Source: Bacteroidales bacterium
Lineage (GTDB): Bacteria > Bacteroidota > Bacteroidia > Bacteroidales > P3
Reading direction: 5' to 3'
Assembly (NCBI GenBank): GCA_030523765.1
Contig: JAUNHX010000009.1
Location: 1-64,000 of the forward strand
DNA length: 64,000 nt
Below are positions 45,961-54,920 of the stretch, piece after piece. The first letter of the stretch is position 1. Each line of letters begins with the position of its first letter. A program made the translations under genes and the position numbers. The notes under the pieces were generated by a model. It saw only the letters and a program-made list of their open reading frames with translations. It was not told where the DNA came from and did not search any database.

Positions 45961-46713
45961 TTAGTCGTCGCCAAGTGCACCTCCGTTTCCGCCATCACCA
46001 CTACCAGACGACTGTTCGGCAGCAAAGGTGGCAGTGTAGGTAGCATTAGCCGTAGCAGTGACGGTGATGGTGGGAGTGGTTTTGCCATTGCTCCAGCTGA
46101 CGAAGGTGTAGCCTGCATTGGGGGTAGCCTTGAGGGTGACGGTGGCACCACTCACATAGCTGCCACCTCCGGTTACAGTACCCATAGCGGGAGTGTTAGC
46201 AACGGCGGTGATGGTCACGTTGCCCTCCTGTACAGGGGCTGCAGGCACATCAACGGCGTCGAGCACCGAAAGGTCGACGGTGGTTTCGCCTGCCTTGACG
46301 GCCTTCTTAAGCAGCTCTTGAGCGGCACGGGTAGGCACGAAATTGAATTCGGCATCGTCCTTCAGATTGATGAACTGGGAGCCTTTCGACCAATTGACGG
46401 TGAGCGACTTAATGTTGTTGGCCGTGAAGTCGGCAAGGCTTTCGGCTCCGCGCGAGTGGATGGCGGGCGAGAAGGCGCCCAGTTTGCCCAACTGCACCTT
46501 GTGGCCGTCGAGCAGGAACTCGCGCATGCAGTGCACCATCTCAACCATGACGGCATAGACGTCGCCTTCGTTGTACTTGCTGTTGTGGGCCGTGATGTGC
46601 TCGGCCAACTCTTCTAGTCCTACCACGCTGCGCATCTGAGCGCGGGCATAGGCCTTGGGTTCTGCATTGCTGTTCAAGTTGTTCTTGAACATGGAAATCG
46701 AGTAATCGATCAT
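45961..46713 (-). CDS. HU-family-like DNA-binding protein with InlB B-like tail
   Basis: 250 residues from the ATG at 46713 (MIDYSISMFKNNLNSNAEPK), the usual N-terminus of HU-like Bacteroidota proteins; a longer frame to 46917 was rejected because a promoter lies inside it. Residues about 15-125 form the HU/IHF-like domain (LEELAEHI, DGHKVQLGKLGAFSP), normally binding DNA in the cytoplasm. Residues about 165-231 are one InlB B-like repeat (GTVTGGG, GYTFVSWSNG), followed by a Gly/Ser tail ending LGDD. No signal peptide is present. This partner domain is usually extracellular, making the fusion odd. Last gene of the VapE unit. Confidence 0.75.
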   Translation of the reverse strand: MIDYSISMFKNNLNSNAEPKAYARAQMRSVVGLEELAEHITAHNSKYNEGDVYAVMVEMVHCMREFLLDGHKVQLGKLGAFSPAIHSRGAESLADFTANNIKSLTVNWSKGSQFINLKDDAEFNFVPTRAAQELLKKAVKAGETTVDLSVLDAVDVPAAPVQEGNVTITAVANTPAMGTVTGGGSYVSGATVTLKATPNAGYTFVSWSNGKTTPTITVTATANATYTATFAAEQSSGSGDGGNGGALGDD

Positions 46714-46855
46714 TGCTTTAATTGTTTTTTTGCCGTCATGGCTTGACATTGACCGGTCTGTTTTTTTGTTGTCGCGACCGCGGCGGCAGGGTGAATAAAA
46801 AAGTGATTTAAACGTGTTGCCACATTGGGAGTTTTTTCCCTCTGTTTTAACGTTA

Positions 46856-46863
46856 CAAAAGTA
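46856..46863 (-). promoter_or_regulatory. Promoter -7 element of the HU-like gene
   Basis: On the minus strand TACTTTTG matches TAnnTTTG and lies within the longest frame of the HU-like ORF, supporting the later start at 46713 and a leader of about 135 nt. Confidence 0.65.
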
Positions 46864-46935
46864 CGCATAATTTTTCATTTCTCGGTACTTATTTTGCAGA
46901 TTATCACTTATTTGCACTTAGTTATACTTTAGGTT

Positions 46936-47202
46936 TCACTTACTGCCCGATACCGTACATTTAGGTAGTCCTAGCCGATTGAAGATGACCAAAATTTGGC
47001 CTGGATAGAGCAGCCGTTGACCCATTTTGAATCCTACATTGGAGAGTTCGTCGAGTAGTTGTGGCGACTGTCGGAGGGTTTCGACAAGCCGACGACGGGC
47101 GCTGCGAGGCGACACCTCGGGGTTGTAGGCGGAGGCCAGTTCGGTGAGGGTGCTGAAGGAACGGGCCAGTTCCATCCATTCGGGATGACTGATGGTTTGC
47201 AT
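46936..47202 (-). CDS. DUF4248-like small protein
   Basis: 88 residues, no signal peptide. The pattern ELASAYNPEVSPRSARRRL, then QSPQLLDELSNVGF and LLYPGQILVIFNRLGLP fits the DUF4248 family, which in Bacteroides-type genomes sits between a VapE-domain gene and an HU-like gene, as here. The helical, Arg-rich middle suggests nucleic-acid or partner binding, but function is unknown. It starts 15 bases after the VapE stop and is presumably cotranscribed with it. Confidence 0.65.
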   Translation of the reverse strand: MQTISHPEWMELARSFSTLTELASAYNPEVSPRSARRRLVETLRQSPQLLDELSNVGFKMGQRLLYPGQILVIFNRLGLPKCTVSGSK

Positions 47203-47217
47203 TGCTACCTCCTTGGT

Positions 47218-49572
47218 TTATTGTTGGTTAAACATATTTTCGTTGTCGGTTTGGGGAGGCATCTGTACAATGGGTTGCACGGACTGTGAGGTGCGCTGGG
47301 CTTCAGCTTGGCGCTGGGCTTCGGCTTGGCGGAGACTTTCATAGGCTTCGTGCTGCAGCATGGTGGAGTCGGCCTGCTTCAGTTCTTCGAGTTGATTGGT
47401 GAGCACCACCACTTCGTAGCAGCTCTTTTTATGCCGCTTGCGGAAGGGGAATCCCAACTGTGTAAGCACTTGTCCCACCTTGAAGGGCTGGATGGTAAGA
47501 TGGCCTTCGGTGGAGATGGTGGCTGCCATTTCGGAGGCAAACATCATCTTGACAATGCCAGCCAGGCGATCCTCTTGGGTGGGGATGCGGAAATGTTTCA
47601 GTATCAGCTCCTCTTCGACGTTCACCACCTCGAATTGTCGGCGATACTCTTCGTATTCCTCCTTGAAGGGCTCCATTTCGTCGCCTTGGTGGGCACCCTG
47701 ATCGCAAAGTTCGATTACTTGGCGATAGAGTTGATCGTGGTTGATGTTGTTGTTGATATAATCGATGGCGTCGATGCGGAAGGGGTACATGCGGCTGCTG
47801 CCAGTAAGGTCGGTGAGGAACTGCATCTCGTTGGTGGTGGCTACGAAAGAGGCGTAACGATGACGGCACTCTTCGATGACACCGTAGGGGCGCCGCTGGT
47901 TTACCTGCAGGCGGCGTACCGCCTCTTTCATCAGGCTGCCCAGCTTGGTGTTGCTGCCTGAATATTCTTCGATGCTGATCAAGGCATAGCGCGACATCTT
48001 GGACCAGAAGTCTTTATCGCCATTGACGGTGGCGCTGACGGTGTCGAAATAGCTTCGCAATTCGGGGGGTAGGAGCTGCGACACGAGGGTGGTTTTACCG
48101 ATGCTTTGGGGACCGGAAAGGATGAGCATCGACTGGTTCACTTCGATGGTTTGCATGCCGCGTACCATCTTCACTAGGAAGCGCTCCAGATAGTAGCGCC
48201 ACAGGTCGGAACTGGCGGTGGTGTGGACCATCGCTGCTAGGGCTCCGATGTAGTCGGTGGAATCGCTGGGCAAGTCGCGGAGCCGATCAAAGTAGTTGGT
48301 GAAGGGATTGTATTGGAGGGTGCGATCGCTGTAGAGTACCCGATATACTAGTTTTTCGTTGACGGTGATGCCACGTTGGCAACTCACGTCGACGGCGATG
48401 CTGTTTAGCAGATGCTCGTCGATTTCGATGTACTGCTCGTCGGGGGTGTCGAGCTGTTGGAGGCTGCACACCTCAATTTTGTCGGTAACCACGTTGTGGC
48501 GGCAGGCGTAGCGTTCGCTCAAATATTCAACCACTGCTTCGGTGGCGTTGACACGTCCTTTGTCGGATTTATTTTCGTCGGAATGATTCATTTGTTTTTT
48601 ATTTTGATGATTTTCTGATGATTGAAATGACTGTTTTCGGGGACGTCCTCGGCGGCGAGGCGGCTGCAGGAGGTGGGCAAGGGAGCCATGTTCGGATGGG
48701 TTGTTGTGATAGCAGTTGCGGACCACAGAGGCGGTGCCATTTTCGTTGCCATCAATCCAGCCGGCTACGACCAATCCTTGGATGGCCTCTTGCTCAGAGA
48801 TGCCGTAGCGATTCAGCTGGTAGGCCATTCGCGACACAAAGGCATTGTGTTGATGCTCCTCGTAGTAGGTGCCGCTTTGTTCAACGAACTGTTGGGCCAT
48901 GGCAAGAGGATCTTTGTCGTAGGCTTCCCACTGAGTGGTGACGACGGAGGGACGTCGCTGGGGGGCAGGAAGTGCTGGAGGTACCACGATGGGCATCACT
49001 TCGTCGAGAAGGTGTACCTGAGGATCGTGGGCTATCTGAGAGAGATGGTTGGCGTTGCGGCACTGCCGATCGTAGGGCATGCCGGTAAGCTGCTCGTAGT
49101 ACACGTTGCCAGCTAGCCAGAGGCGGTTGTACTCCTCGTTGTCGGCTGGCACTTGTCGTCCATCGGGATACTGCCCTATGAAGAGGATGCGGAGACCTAA
49201 CCCTTTGTGGGTGGTCCAGGCCATAGCGGTATGGGGATCGGATTTCACCTGGGCCCAGACGCGATTATGGGTGGCGGCATCTTTGATGCCATCGATGTCG
49301 ACCATAGAGAGGTTGTTGTAGGCTACCACATGCTCGAGGGTACGTCCGCCTCTTACAAGGCCGCCCACCATGATGGCTTTGCCGTTGCGCTTGGTGTCGA
49401 TGGAGGCCTGCTTGTCGCCTTGCGCCAGCTGTTGTCGAGTGGTAAGGGTGTTGTGTTCCACCACCTTATCGTTCTGTATCATCCTTTTGAGTTCGGCGAG
49501 GGTGATTTCGGCCAGCGGTTCGGTGTGCATATTGTTGTCGAATAATTGCACTTTAATCTCTTGAATCTTCAT
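47218..49572 (-). CDS. VirE_N/VapE-domain ATPase (primase-helicase-like)
   Basis: 784 residues. Residues about 40-190 match the VirE N-terminal (BT4734/BF3469) domain, with an acidic motif SMVDIDGI near 89-96 reminiscent of primase-type folds. A charged, Gln/Asn-rich linker (305-340) leads to a VapE P-loop ATPase: Walker A GPQSIGKTT at 487-495 and an acidic Walker B-like ISIEEYSG near 527. VapE proteins occur in phage satellites, prophages and integrated islands and are thought to act in replication. It heads a unit with the DUF4248 and HU-like genes. The C-terminus is low-complexity (repeated RQAEAQ). Confidence 0.85.
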   Translation of the reverse strand: MKIQEIKVQLFDNNMHTEPLAEITLAELKRMIQNDKVVEHNTLTTRQQLAQGDKQASIDTKRNGKAIMVGGLVRGGRTLEHVVAYNNLSMVDIDGIKDAATHNRVWAQVKSDPHTAMAWTTHKGLGLRILFIGQYPDGRQVPADNEEYNRLWLAGNVYYEQLTGMPYDRQCRNANHLSQIAHDPQVHLLDEVMPIVVPPALPAPQRRPSVVTTQWEAYDKDPLAMAQQFVEQSGTYYEEHQHNAFVSRMAYQLNRYGISEQEAIQGLVVAGWIDGNENGTASVVRNCYHNNPSEHGSLAHLLQPPRRRGRPRKQSFQSSENHQNKKQMNHSDENKSDKGRVNATEAVVEYLSERYACRHNVVTDKIEVCSLQQLDTPDEQYIEIDEHLLNSIAVDVSCQRGITVNEKLVYRVLYSDRTLQYNPFTNYFDRLRDLPSDSTDYIGALAAMVHTTASSDLWRYYLERFLVKMVRGMQTIEVNQSMLILSGPQSIGKTTLVSQLLPPELRSYFDTVSATVNGDKDFWSKMSRYALISIEEYSGSNTKLGSLMKEAVRRLQVNQRRPYGVIEECRHRYASFVATTNEMQFLTDLTGSSRMYPFRIDAIDYINNNINHDQLYRQVIELCDQGAHQGDEMEPFKEEYEEYRRQFEVVNVEEELILKHFRIPTQEDRLAGIVKMMFASEMAATISTEGHLTIQPFKVGQVLTQLGFPFRKRHKKSCYEVVVLTNQLEELKQADSTMLQHEAYESLRQAEAQRQAEAQRTSQSVQPIVQMPPQTDNENMFNQQ

Positions 49573-49701
49573 CTTTTTAATTTTTTTTTATTACTAGTAA
49601 TTTCTTTTTATTTCTTACTAGGGAGGGGGGGAGTGGGTCTTTATAACTTATATGAGAAAAAAATAAAATTCATTTTTATTTATTTTATCGCGTATACGTT
49701 T

Positions 49702-49941
49702 TTATTTGGGCCCCTCCCCCCCCACCCCTTTGGGTGTACCATCGCAAGTATGATCACCATCTGACTCTCGTAGGGAACAACCCTCCTCACTCATAAGAGT
49801 GGGGCGGGTAGCTCGTAGGGAACTTCCTTTCTCGCACGTAGGTGTGTGGCGCGATATTCCTATGATTGCCTCCATGCAGAGGTCCACTAGCTGAGCTATG
49901 TGGTAGGTGCCTGTGGTAAAGTGGTGAATACTTTGCTTCAT
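49702..49941 (-). CDS. Possible small ORF upstream of the VapE gene
   Basis: A 79-residue frame starting MKQSIHHFTTGTYHIAQLVD, 55-60 bases after a plausible transcription start. It contains an internal repeat (GSSLRA and GCSLRE, from two copies of CTCGTAGGGAAC at 49767 and 49812) and is Cys/Gly-rich at the end. No homologue is recognised. It could be a leader peptide of the VapE unit or a chance frame. Confidence 0.3.
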   Translation of the reverse strand: MKQSIHHFTTGTYHIAQLVDLCMEAIIGISRHTPTCEKGSSLRATRPTLMSEEGCSLRESDGDHTCDGTPKGVGGEGPK

Positions 49942-50009
49942 CGTTGTTTTTTCCCCTTAAGGATAGGTTTGAACTATTCAAGCCTTTCATCCCATTGAGA
50001 TTTATGTTG

Positions 50010-50040
50010 CAAAAGAACATAGAAGTTATCAACTGTGCAA
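50010..50040 (-). promoter_or_regulatory. Candidate promoter of the VapE unit
   Basis: On the minus strand TTGCACAG (from 50040) lies 23 bases before TTCTTTTG (50017-50010), one mismatch from TAnnTTTG. The spacing equals that of the promoter at 22485. The iteron array begins about 20 bases behind it. Confidence 0.45.
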
Positions 50041-50060
50041 TAACCAAAAATCACTTTTTT

Positions 50061-50263
50061 ATCCAGAAAAAAGAATGGACAAATCTATCCAGATCATCAT
50101 AACCGTTTTCTGGATAGTTTTGTCGTTTTTCTGGATAAAAAGGGCCGTTTTCTGGATAGTTTTGCCCTTGAGACAATACATAAAAAAAATATCCAGGAAT
50201 TTCCTGGATAATTTTTTTTTACTATTGACTACGATTTGTGTTGACGATGTCGTTTTCTGGATA
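50061..50263. repeat. Array of eight CTGGATA iterons
   Basis: The heptamer CTGGATA, in either orientation, starts at 50061(-), 50087(-), 50111(+), 50132(+), 50153(+), 50190(-), 50204(+) and 50257(+). The extended form of the forward copies is CGTTTTCTGGATAGTTTT. The three central copies are exactly 21 bp apart, two helical turns, so a protein would bind the same DNA face. Copies at 50190 and 50204 face each other and form a hairpin. Confidence 0.8.
50182..50220. terminator. Bidirectional terminator hairpin within the iteron array
   Basis: A 9-bp stem TATCCAGGA/TCCTGGATA with loop ATT is flanked by eight A on the left and, after AA, nine T on the right. It can end transcription of the 349-aa gene (minus strand), 140 bases after its stop. 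Confidence 0.65.
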
Positions 50264-50352
50264 ATTTTTCTATTCGATGGATGCTAAATTACTAAAAATT
50301 TGATGCGTTTCTCTTCTAAAAGATCATTTCTTTTTGCTCACTTTGTACCTTT

Positions 50353-51402
50353 TCATGATTCCTCGTTCTTCTTAAAAGCAGCCTTTATATTGATAAAATG
50401 GTTTTTGATAGCATCAAAACAGCCTTTGGTTAGTCGTGTATCAGTCGTATTTGCTGTACGCCAATCTCGATAGGTGTGGTCAATACCATATTGTGCTAGT
50501 GCATTACAATATCGACTTATAGGATCTCTTGGTATTGCCATGGAGTTCCCTTCTGAATCTTTAAACTTGTGGAAATTGAACAGAAAATCGAAAAACTTTT
50601 TAGACGTACATTTATCATGAATATAGCCATTTTCTCTACAGTAATGATAAACGGCAGCCCACTCCCCTATACTCTTTATCGTACCATACTCCTTTTCGAC
50701 CATTTCACAAAACCATTCAAGGTTGAGTACTTTCCCTTTATCTGTTTCACCGAATGGACCTCTATCCGCTTTACGAATCCGCTTTGGCTGTTCTTGCTGC
50801 TCATACAAGTTCTTATACTTGTCGCGGTCGTCCGTCATCTCTTGCAGCTGTTGTTTGAGTTCGTCAATCTGAGATTGCAGCTGTTGTATAAGCTCATCAT
50901 TCCCAGATTGCTGATGGGTAGGTGTTGCCTCTTGGGTTTGTGGGAAAAACTTCTCCTTCAGAATTGCAATCGCTTTCTGTGCGCCCTCTGCTTTACATTT
51001 TTTTGCCTCCCATAGCAGCGCTTTCACATCGTTCTCCCTATGAGGTGCTACTTTTACAATATAACAATATGCAAAATAAAGCATTACGGCCGTTTCTTTG
51101 CTATCCATCGGGAAGATATACTCAATTATATTACCTATCACTTCCGCCTTAACCATTGAGACATCTATACTCCGTATATTTTCCATGAATTGAATCACTT
51201 CCATCCCAGGAATGGGATTCATCCTCACTTGATCCCTTAAATATTCTGCGATTTGAATGTAATATTTGGGTTCTAATTCCTTTGTTGATAGTAGTGGAGA
51301 ACCAATGGAATCAGAGTAAAGATCCATAAGCCCATTCCCCATCTCACATAAGACTTGTTTTTTTCGAAGATCTACATACCTATTATAAAATGATAGTGCC
51401 AT
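50353..51402 (-). CDS. Unknown 349-residue protein with central coiled coil
   Basis: No family is recognised. There is no signal peptide or membrane segment. Residues 1-150 look alpha-helical and hydrophobic (VMLYFAYCYIVKVAP); about 170-212 form a Gln-rich coiled coil (ELIQQLQSQIDELKQQLQEM); the C-terminal 135 residues are mixed and basic, with several Trp and Cys (EWFCEMVEKEYGTIKSIGEW). Composition (many Lys, Tyr, Asn) and AT-rich codons differ from the neighbouring dcw genes, suggesting acquisition. A TAnnTTTG element at 51422-51429 leaves almost no leader. It lies just beyond the iteron array and could encode the protein that binds it; that is a guess. Confidence 0.7.
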   Translation of the reverse strand: MALSFYNRYVDLRKKQVLCEMGNGLMDLYSDSIGSPLLSTKELEPKYYIQIAEYLRDQVRMNPIPGMEVIQFMENIRSIDVSMVKAEVIGNIIEYIFPMDSKETAVMLYFAYCYIVKVAPHRENDVKALLWEAKKCKAEGAQKAIAILKEKFFPQTQEATPTHQQSGNDELIQQLQSQIDELKQQLQEMTDDRDKYKNLYEQQEQPKRIRKADRGPFGETDKGKVLNLEWFCEMVEKEYGTIKSIGEWAAVYHYCRENGYIHDKCTSKKFFDFLFNFHKFKDSEGNSMAIPRDPISRYCNALAQYGIDHTYRDWRTANTTDTRLTKGCFDAIKNHFINIKAAFKKNEES

Positions 51403-51421
51403 AATAAAATATTTATATTCG

Positions 51422-51429
51422 CAAAATTA
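51422..51429 (-). promoter_or_regulatory. Promoter -7 element of the 349-aa gene
   Basis: On the minus strand TAATTTTG matches TAnnTTTG, 20 bases before the start codon. Confidence 0.55.
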
Positions 51430-51581
51430 CAACATTTAATCTAACTAATAATCGGTATCTGAAATAAGATATTAACAAGTAATTAACATCGACTTATAAT
51501 CAGTTAGTTATATAGACCTATTACATGCTATTTCACCTATAATTTTATATAAAAATACCTAAATTTCGTATACCTGGTCTT

Positions 51582-51692
51582 TTAGGTGGTAATCGCCTCT
51601 CTCTGAGTAGCCTCCGTACTGCGGAAAATGATGTAATTATCGATCAAAAATACCTCCTCGTAGACTAGCTTATCTCCCACCTTTTTTGTCAT
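51582..51692 (-). CDS. Possible 36-residue ORF or gene remnant
   Basis: Minus-strand frame MTKKVGDKLVYEEVFLIDNY, continuing IIFRSTEATQREAITT. The amino-acid composition and alternating hydrophobic pattern look coded, and a stop codon precedes the ATG in frame. No homologue is recognised and no promoter was found. It may be the remains of a longer gene at the edge of the accessory island. Confidence 0.3.
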   Translation of the reverse strand: MTKKVGDKLVYEEVFLIDNYIIFRSTEATQREAITT

Positions 51693-51741
51693 TATAAAAA
51701 GGCATTTTGATTATCGTATCTGCCGTTTCAGCCATTCTTCG

Positions 51742-51749
51742 TATCTTTG
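51742..51749 (+). promoter_or_regulatory. Promoter -7 element of the ADP-ribosylglycohydrolase gene
   Basis: TATCTTTG followed by CA, 34 bases before the ATG at 51783; a perfect Bacteroidota -7 element. Confidence 0.7.
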
Positions 51750-51782
51750 CAACAGTTTTTACCGTTAAAATGAAAGAGGATT

Positions 51783-52592
51783 ATGTTAGGATCAATCATA
51801 GGCGATATGGTGGGCTCGCGTTTCGAATTCAATAACCACCGGAGTACTCAGTTTGAACTGCTAACGGATCAGTGTTCGTATACCGACGATACGGTGATGA
51901 CGGTGGCGGTGGCTGATGCTCTGCTCAACCATAAGCCGATGGGGACTACCATGCAGGAGTATGGCCGACGCTACCCCAACCCGATGGGTGGTTATGGAGG
52001 CCGTTTCGCTATATGGCTGCATAGGAGCGATGCGGAGCCTTACAACTCGTTTGGTAATGGGTCGGGTATGAGGGTGTCGCCTTGTGCGTTGCTGGCCCAT
52101 GGGAGCCGCGAGAAGGCGCTGTCGCAGGCGGCCATTTCGGCGATGCCTACCCACAACCATCCTGAGGGTGTGAAGGGAGCTATGGCGATAGCGGATGCCA
52201 TTATGATGGCGTTTGATCATGTAGGGAAGGAGGAGATGCGCTATTCGCTGTCGAGGTTGTACGGCTACTCTTTGGATTTTACCTGCGAGAGCATACGCAA
52301 CACGAATTGTTTCAATGAGACTTGCATGGTGACGGTGCCGCAGGCTATTGTGGCTTTTCTCGATGCCCATTCGTTCGAGGAGACGTTGCGATTGGCTGTC
52401 TCCATAGGTGGCGACAGCGACACCCTTGCGGCTATGGCTGGCGGAATTGCAGAGGCTTACTACGGCATTCCCGACGATATCATACAAAAGTCATTGCCAT
52501 TGCTACCACCCGCTTTCATTGAAATACTGAAACGAGCCTACGAACAATCGGAGGCCGAGTCGTCGAAGGCGGTGCTCCGATGGCTAGTCTAA
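51783..52592 (+). CDS. ADP-ribosylglycohydrolase family protein
   Basis: 269 residues, cytoplasmic. The N-terminal GDMVGSRFEF, the metal motif TDDT at 34-37 and the C-terminal GGDSDT (209-214) followed by LAAMAGGIAEAYYG are the two-Mg-site signature of the ADP-ribosylglycohydrolase/DraG family. It should remove ADP-ribose from proteins or small molecules; the target is unknown. It has its own promoter and converges on the ATC-hydrolase-like gene 22 bases beyond its stop. Confidence 0.92.
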   Translation: MLGSIIGDMVGSRFEFNNHRSTQFELLTDQCSYTDDTVMTVAVADALLNHKPMGTTMQEYGRRYPNPMGGYGGRFAIWLHRSDAEPYNSFGNGSGMRVSPCALLAHGSREKALSQAAISAMPTHNHPEGVKGAMAIADAIMMAFDHVGKEEMRYSLSRLYGYSLDFTCESIRNTNCFNETCMVTVPQAIVAFLDAHSFEETLRLAVSIGGDSDTLAAMAGGIAEAYYGIPDDIIQKSLPLLPPAFIEILKRAYEQSEAESSKAVLRWLV

Positions 52593-52614
52593 TAAAGGGT
52601 CTTTAAACGATAGG

Positions 52615-53247
52615 TTAGATGCTTGGGGTTCGATTCCACTCTTCGCCAGGCTGATGACGGACGAAACAGAAGTCGCACAGTTGCCCTCCTTGGCAGAGGG
52701 TTTGGGTGCGGATGAAATCGGTATGGGGCAGGGCTCCATAGTTGATGATGTCGGAATGACAGAACATGGGTCCGAAGCGATGGGTAACGCCGTAATGGTC
52801 GAAGATATGCTTGTAGAGGCATTCGGTACACTCGAAATGGAACTGGTTGGAGGGGTCGGTATCTTTATGCCAGACGTAGTTCCATCCACGGCCACTTTTG
52901 AGGTTGAATCCTAGGGGTACCACCACTTTCATAAGGGGCATAAAGAAACTGCGCTGTGCTAGACGCTGCATGCCTTCGGGCTTGAGGGCTGCCCACATAT
53001 GGTGGGAGAGGATGGAGAGCGATTGGTCGGGACTATGGCCGGAGGCTTGCAATACGGCATCGATGGCCAAGGTGGGGAGGATATTGCAGAGGTGACCGTA
53101 GTTGCCACGATCACACCATTGACGATTCTCGCTGATAAGCTGTTCCATACGGCCTAAGACTTGCTGCTGCTGGGTTTTATTGAGGGTGGCATAGCATTGG
53201 CGATAGCGACCTTTGTTGATCATTTTGAGCGGTTTATATTTTTTCAT
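52615..53247 (-). CDS. L-2-amino-thiazoline-4-carboxylic acid hydrolase family protein
   Basis: 210 residues. The C-terminal part has the family's Cys/Asp/Arg pattern: FGPMFCHSDIINYGALPHTD, then RTQTLCQGG and CDFCFVR. The N-terminal half is a helical region with Trp and Asn (NRQWCDRGNYGHLCNILP). The named enzyme opens the thiazoline ring in Pseudomonas L-cysteine synthesis, but most members, including those in gut Bacteroidota, have unknown substrates. A TAnnTTTG element at 53277-53284 lies 30 bases upstream. Standalone gene, convergent with the ADP-ribosylglycohydrolase gene. Confidence 0.75.
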   Translation of the reverse strand: MKKYKPLKMINKGRYRQCYATLNKTQQQQVLGRMEQLISENRQWCDRGNYGHLCNILPTLAIDAVLQASGHSPDQSLSILSHHMWAALKPEGMQRLAQRSFFMPLMKVVVPLGFNLKSGRGWNYVWHKDTDPSNQFHFECTECLYKHIFDHYGVTHRFGPMFCHSDIINYGALPHTDFIRTQTLCQGGQLCDFCFVRHQPGEEWNRTPSI

Positions 53248-53276
53248 AGCTAGTTTGTTTTACTAGAAAGGTTGTG

Positions 53277-53284
53277 CAAAGGTA
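53277..53284 (-). promoter_or_regulatory. Promoter -7 element of the ATC-hydrolase-like gene
   Basis: On the minus strand TACCTTTG followed by CA, a match to TAnnTTTG, 30 bases before the start codon. Confidence 0.65.
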
Positions 53285-53307
53285 CGTTTTTTTTCTAATA
53301 AGTTTAT

Positions 53308-53346
53308 ATAAAAATAACGGGTGCCACCCTATTGGCAGCACCCGTT
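53308..53346 (-). terminator. Terminator of eno
   Basis: AACGGGTGC (53316-53324) pairs with GCACCCGTT (53338-53346); on the minus strand ATTTTTATAT follows, 34 bases after the enolase stop. Confidence 0.8.
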
Positions 53347-53379
53347 GAGGTTATTGTATCTGCCTGTAGGCAGAAAGGA

Positions 53380-54764
<1,385 letters not shown>

Positions 54765-54852
54765 GATTATTCTCTTTGTTGTTTGGCCAAGGGGGCTGAC
54801 CTTTAGGATGATGACCCCTAAGCTGCTTGTGAGTTTTGCCGTGAAGGCAAGT

Positions 54853-54894
54853 AAAAAAGGATGCGCGAGGCATTGAAGCTGCCCCCGCATCCTT
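54853..54894 (-). terminator. Terminator of the ribosomal protein operon
   Basis: AAGGATGCG (54857-54865) pairs with CGCATCCTT (54886-54894), with further pairing inside (GGGGCA/TGCCTC on the minus strand), followed on the minus strand by a T tract (54858-54853). It lies just beyond rplQ. Confidence 0.85.
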
Positions 54895-54920
54895 CGTTTC
54901 GAAAAACTTTATATTCCGTT

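Noticed and set aside
46714-46917. 68-residue N-terminal extension of the HU-like protein
   Set aside because: It contains a perfect TAnnTTTG promoter element, and the HU-like family N-terminus begins at MIDYSISMFKNN.
49840-49920. tRNA-like segment (minus strand TAGCTCAGCTAGTGG, resembling a D-arm)
   Set aside because: No 7-bp acceptor stem or T-arm could be paired, and the anticodon stem-loop has a 6-base loop.
50061-50263. CRISPR array
   Set aside because: Repeats are only 7-18 bp, occur in both orientations, the 21-bp step leaves no spacer of usual size, and no cas genes are nearby.
50075-50287. A 70-aa plus-strand frame with repeated FWIVL across the iteron array
   Set aside because: The peptide repeat comes from the DNA repeat; hydrophobic low-complexity product, no promoter or start signal, and copies occur in both orientations.
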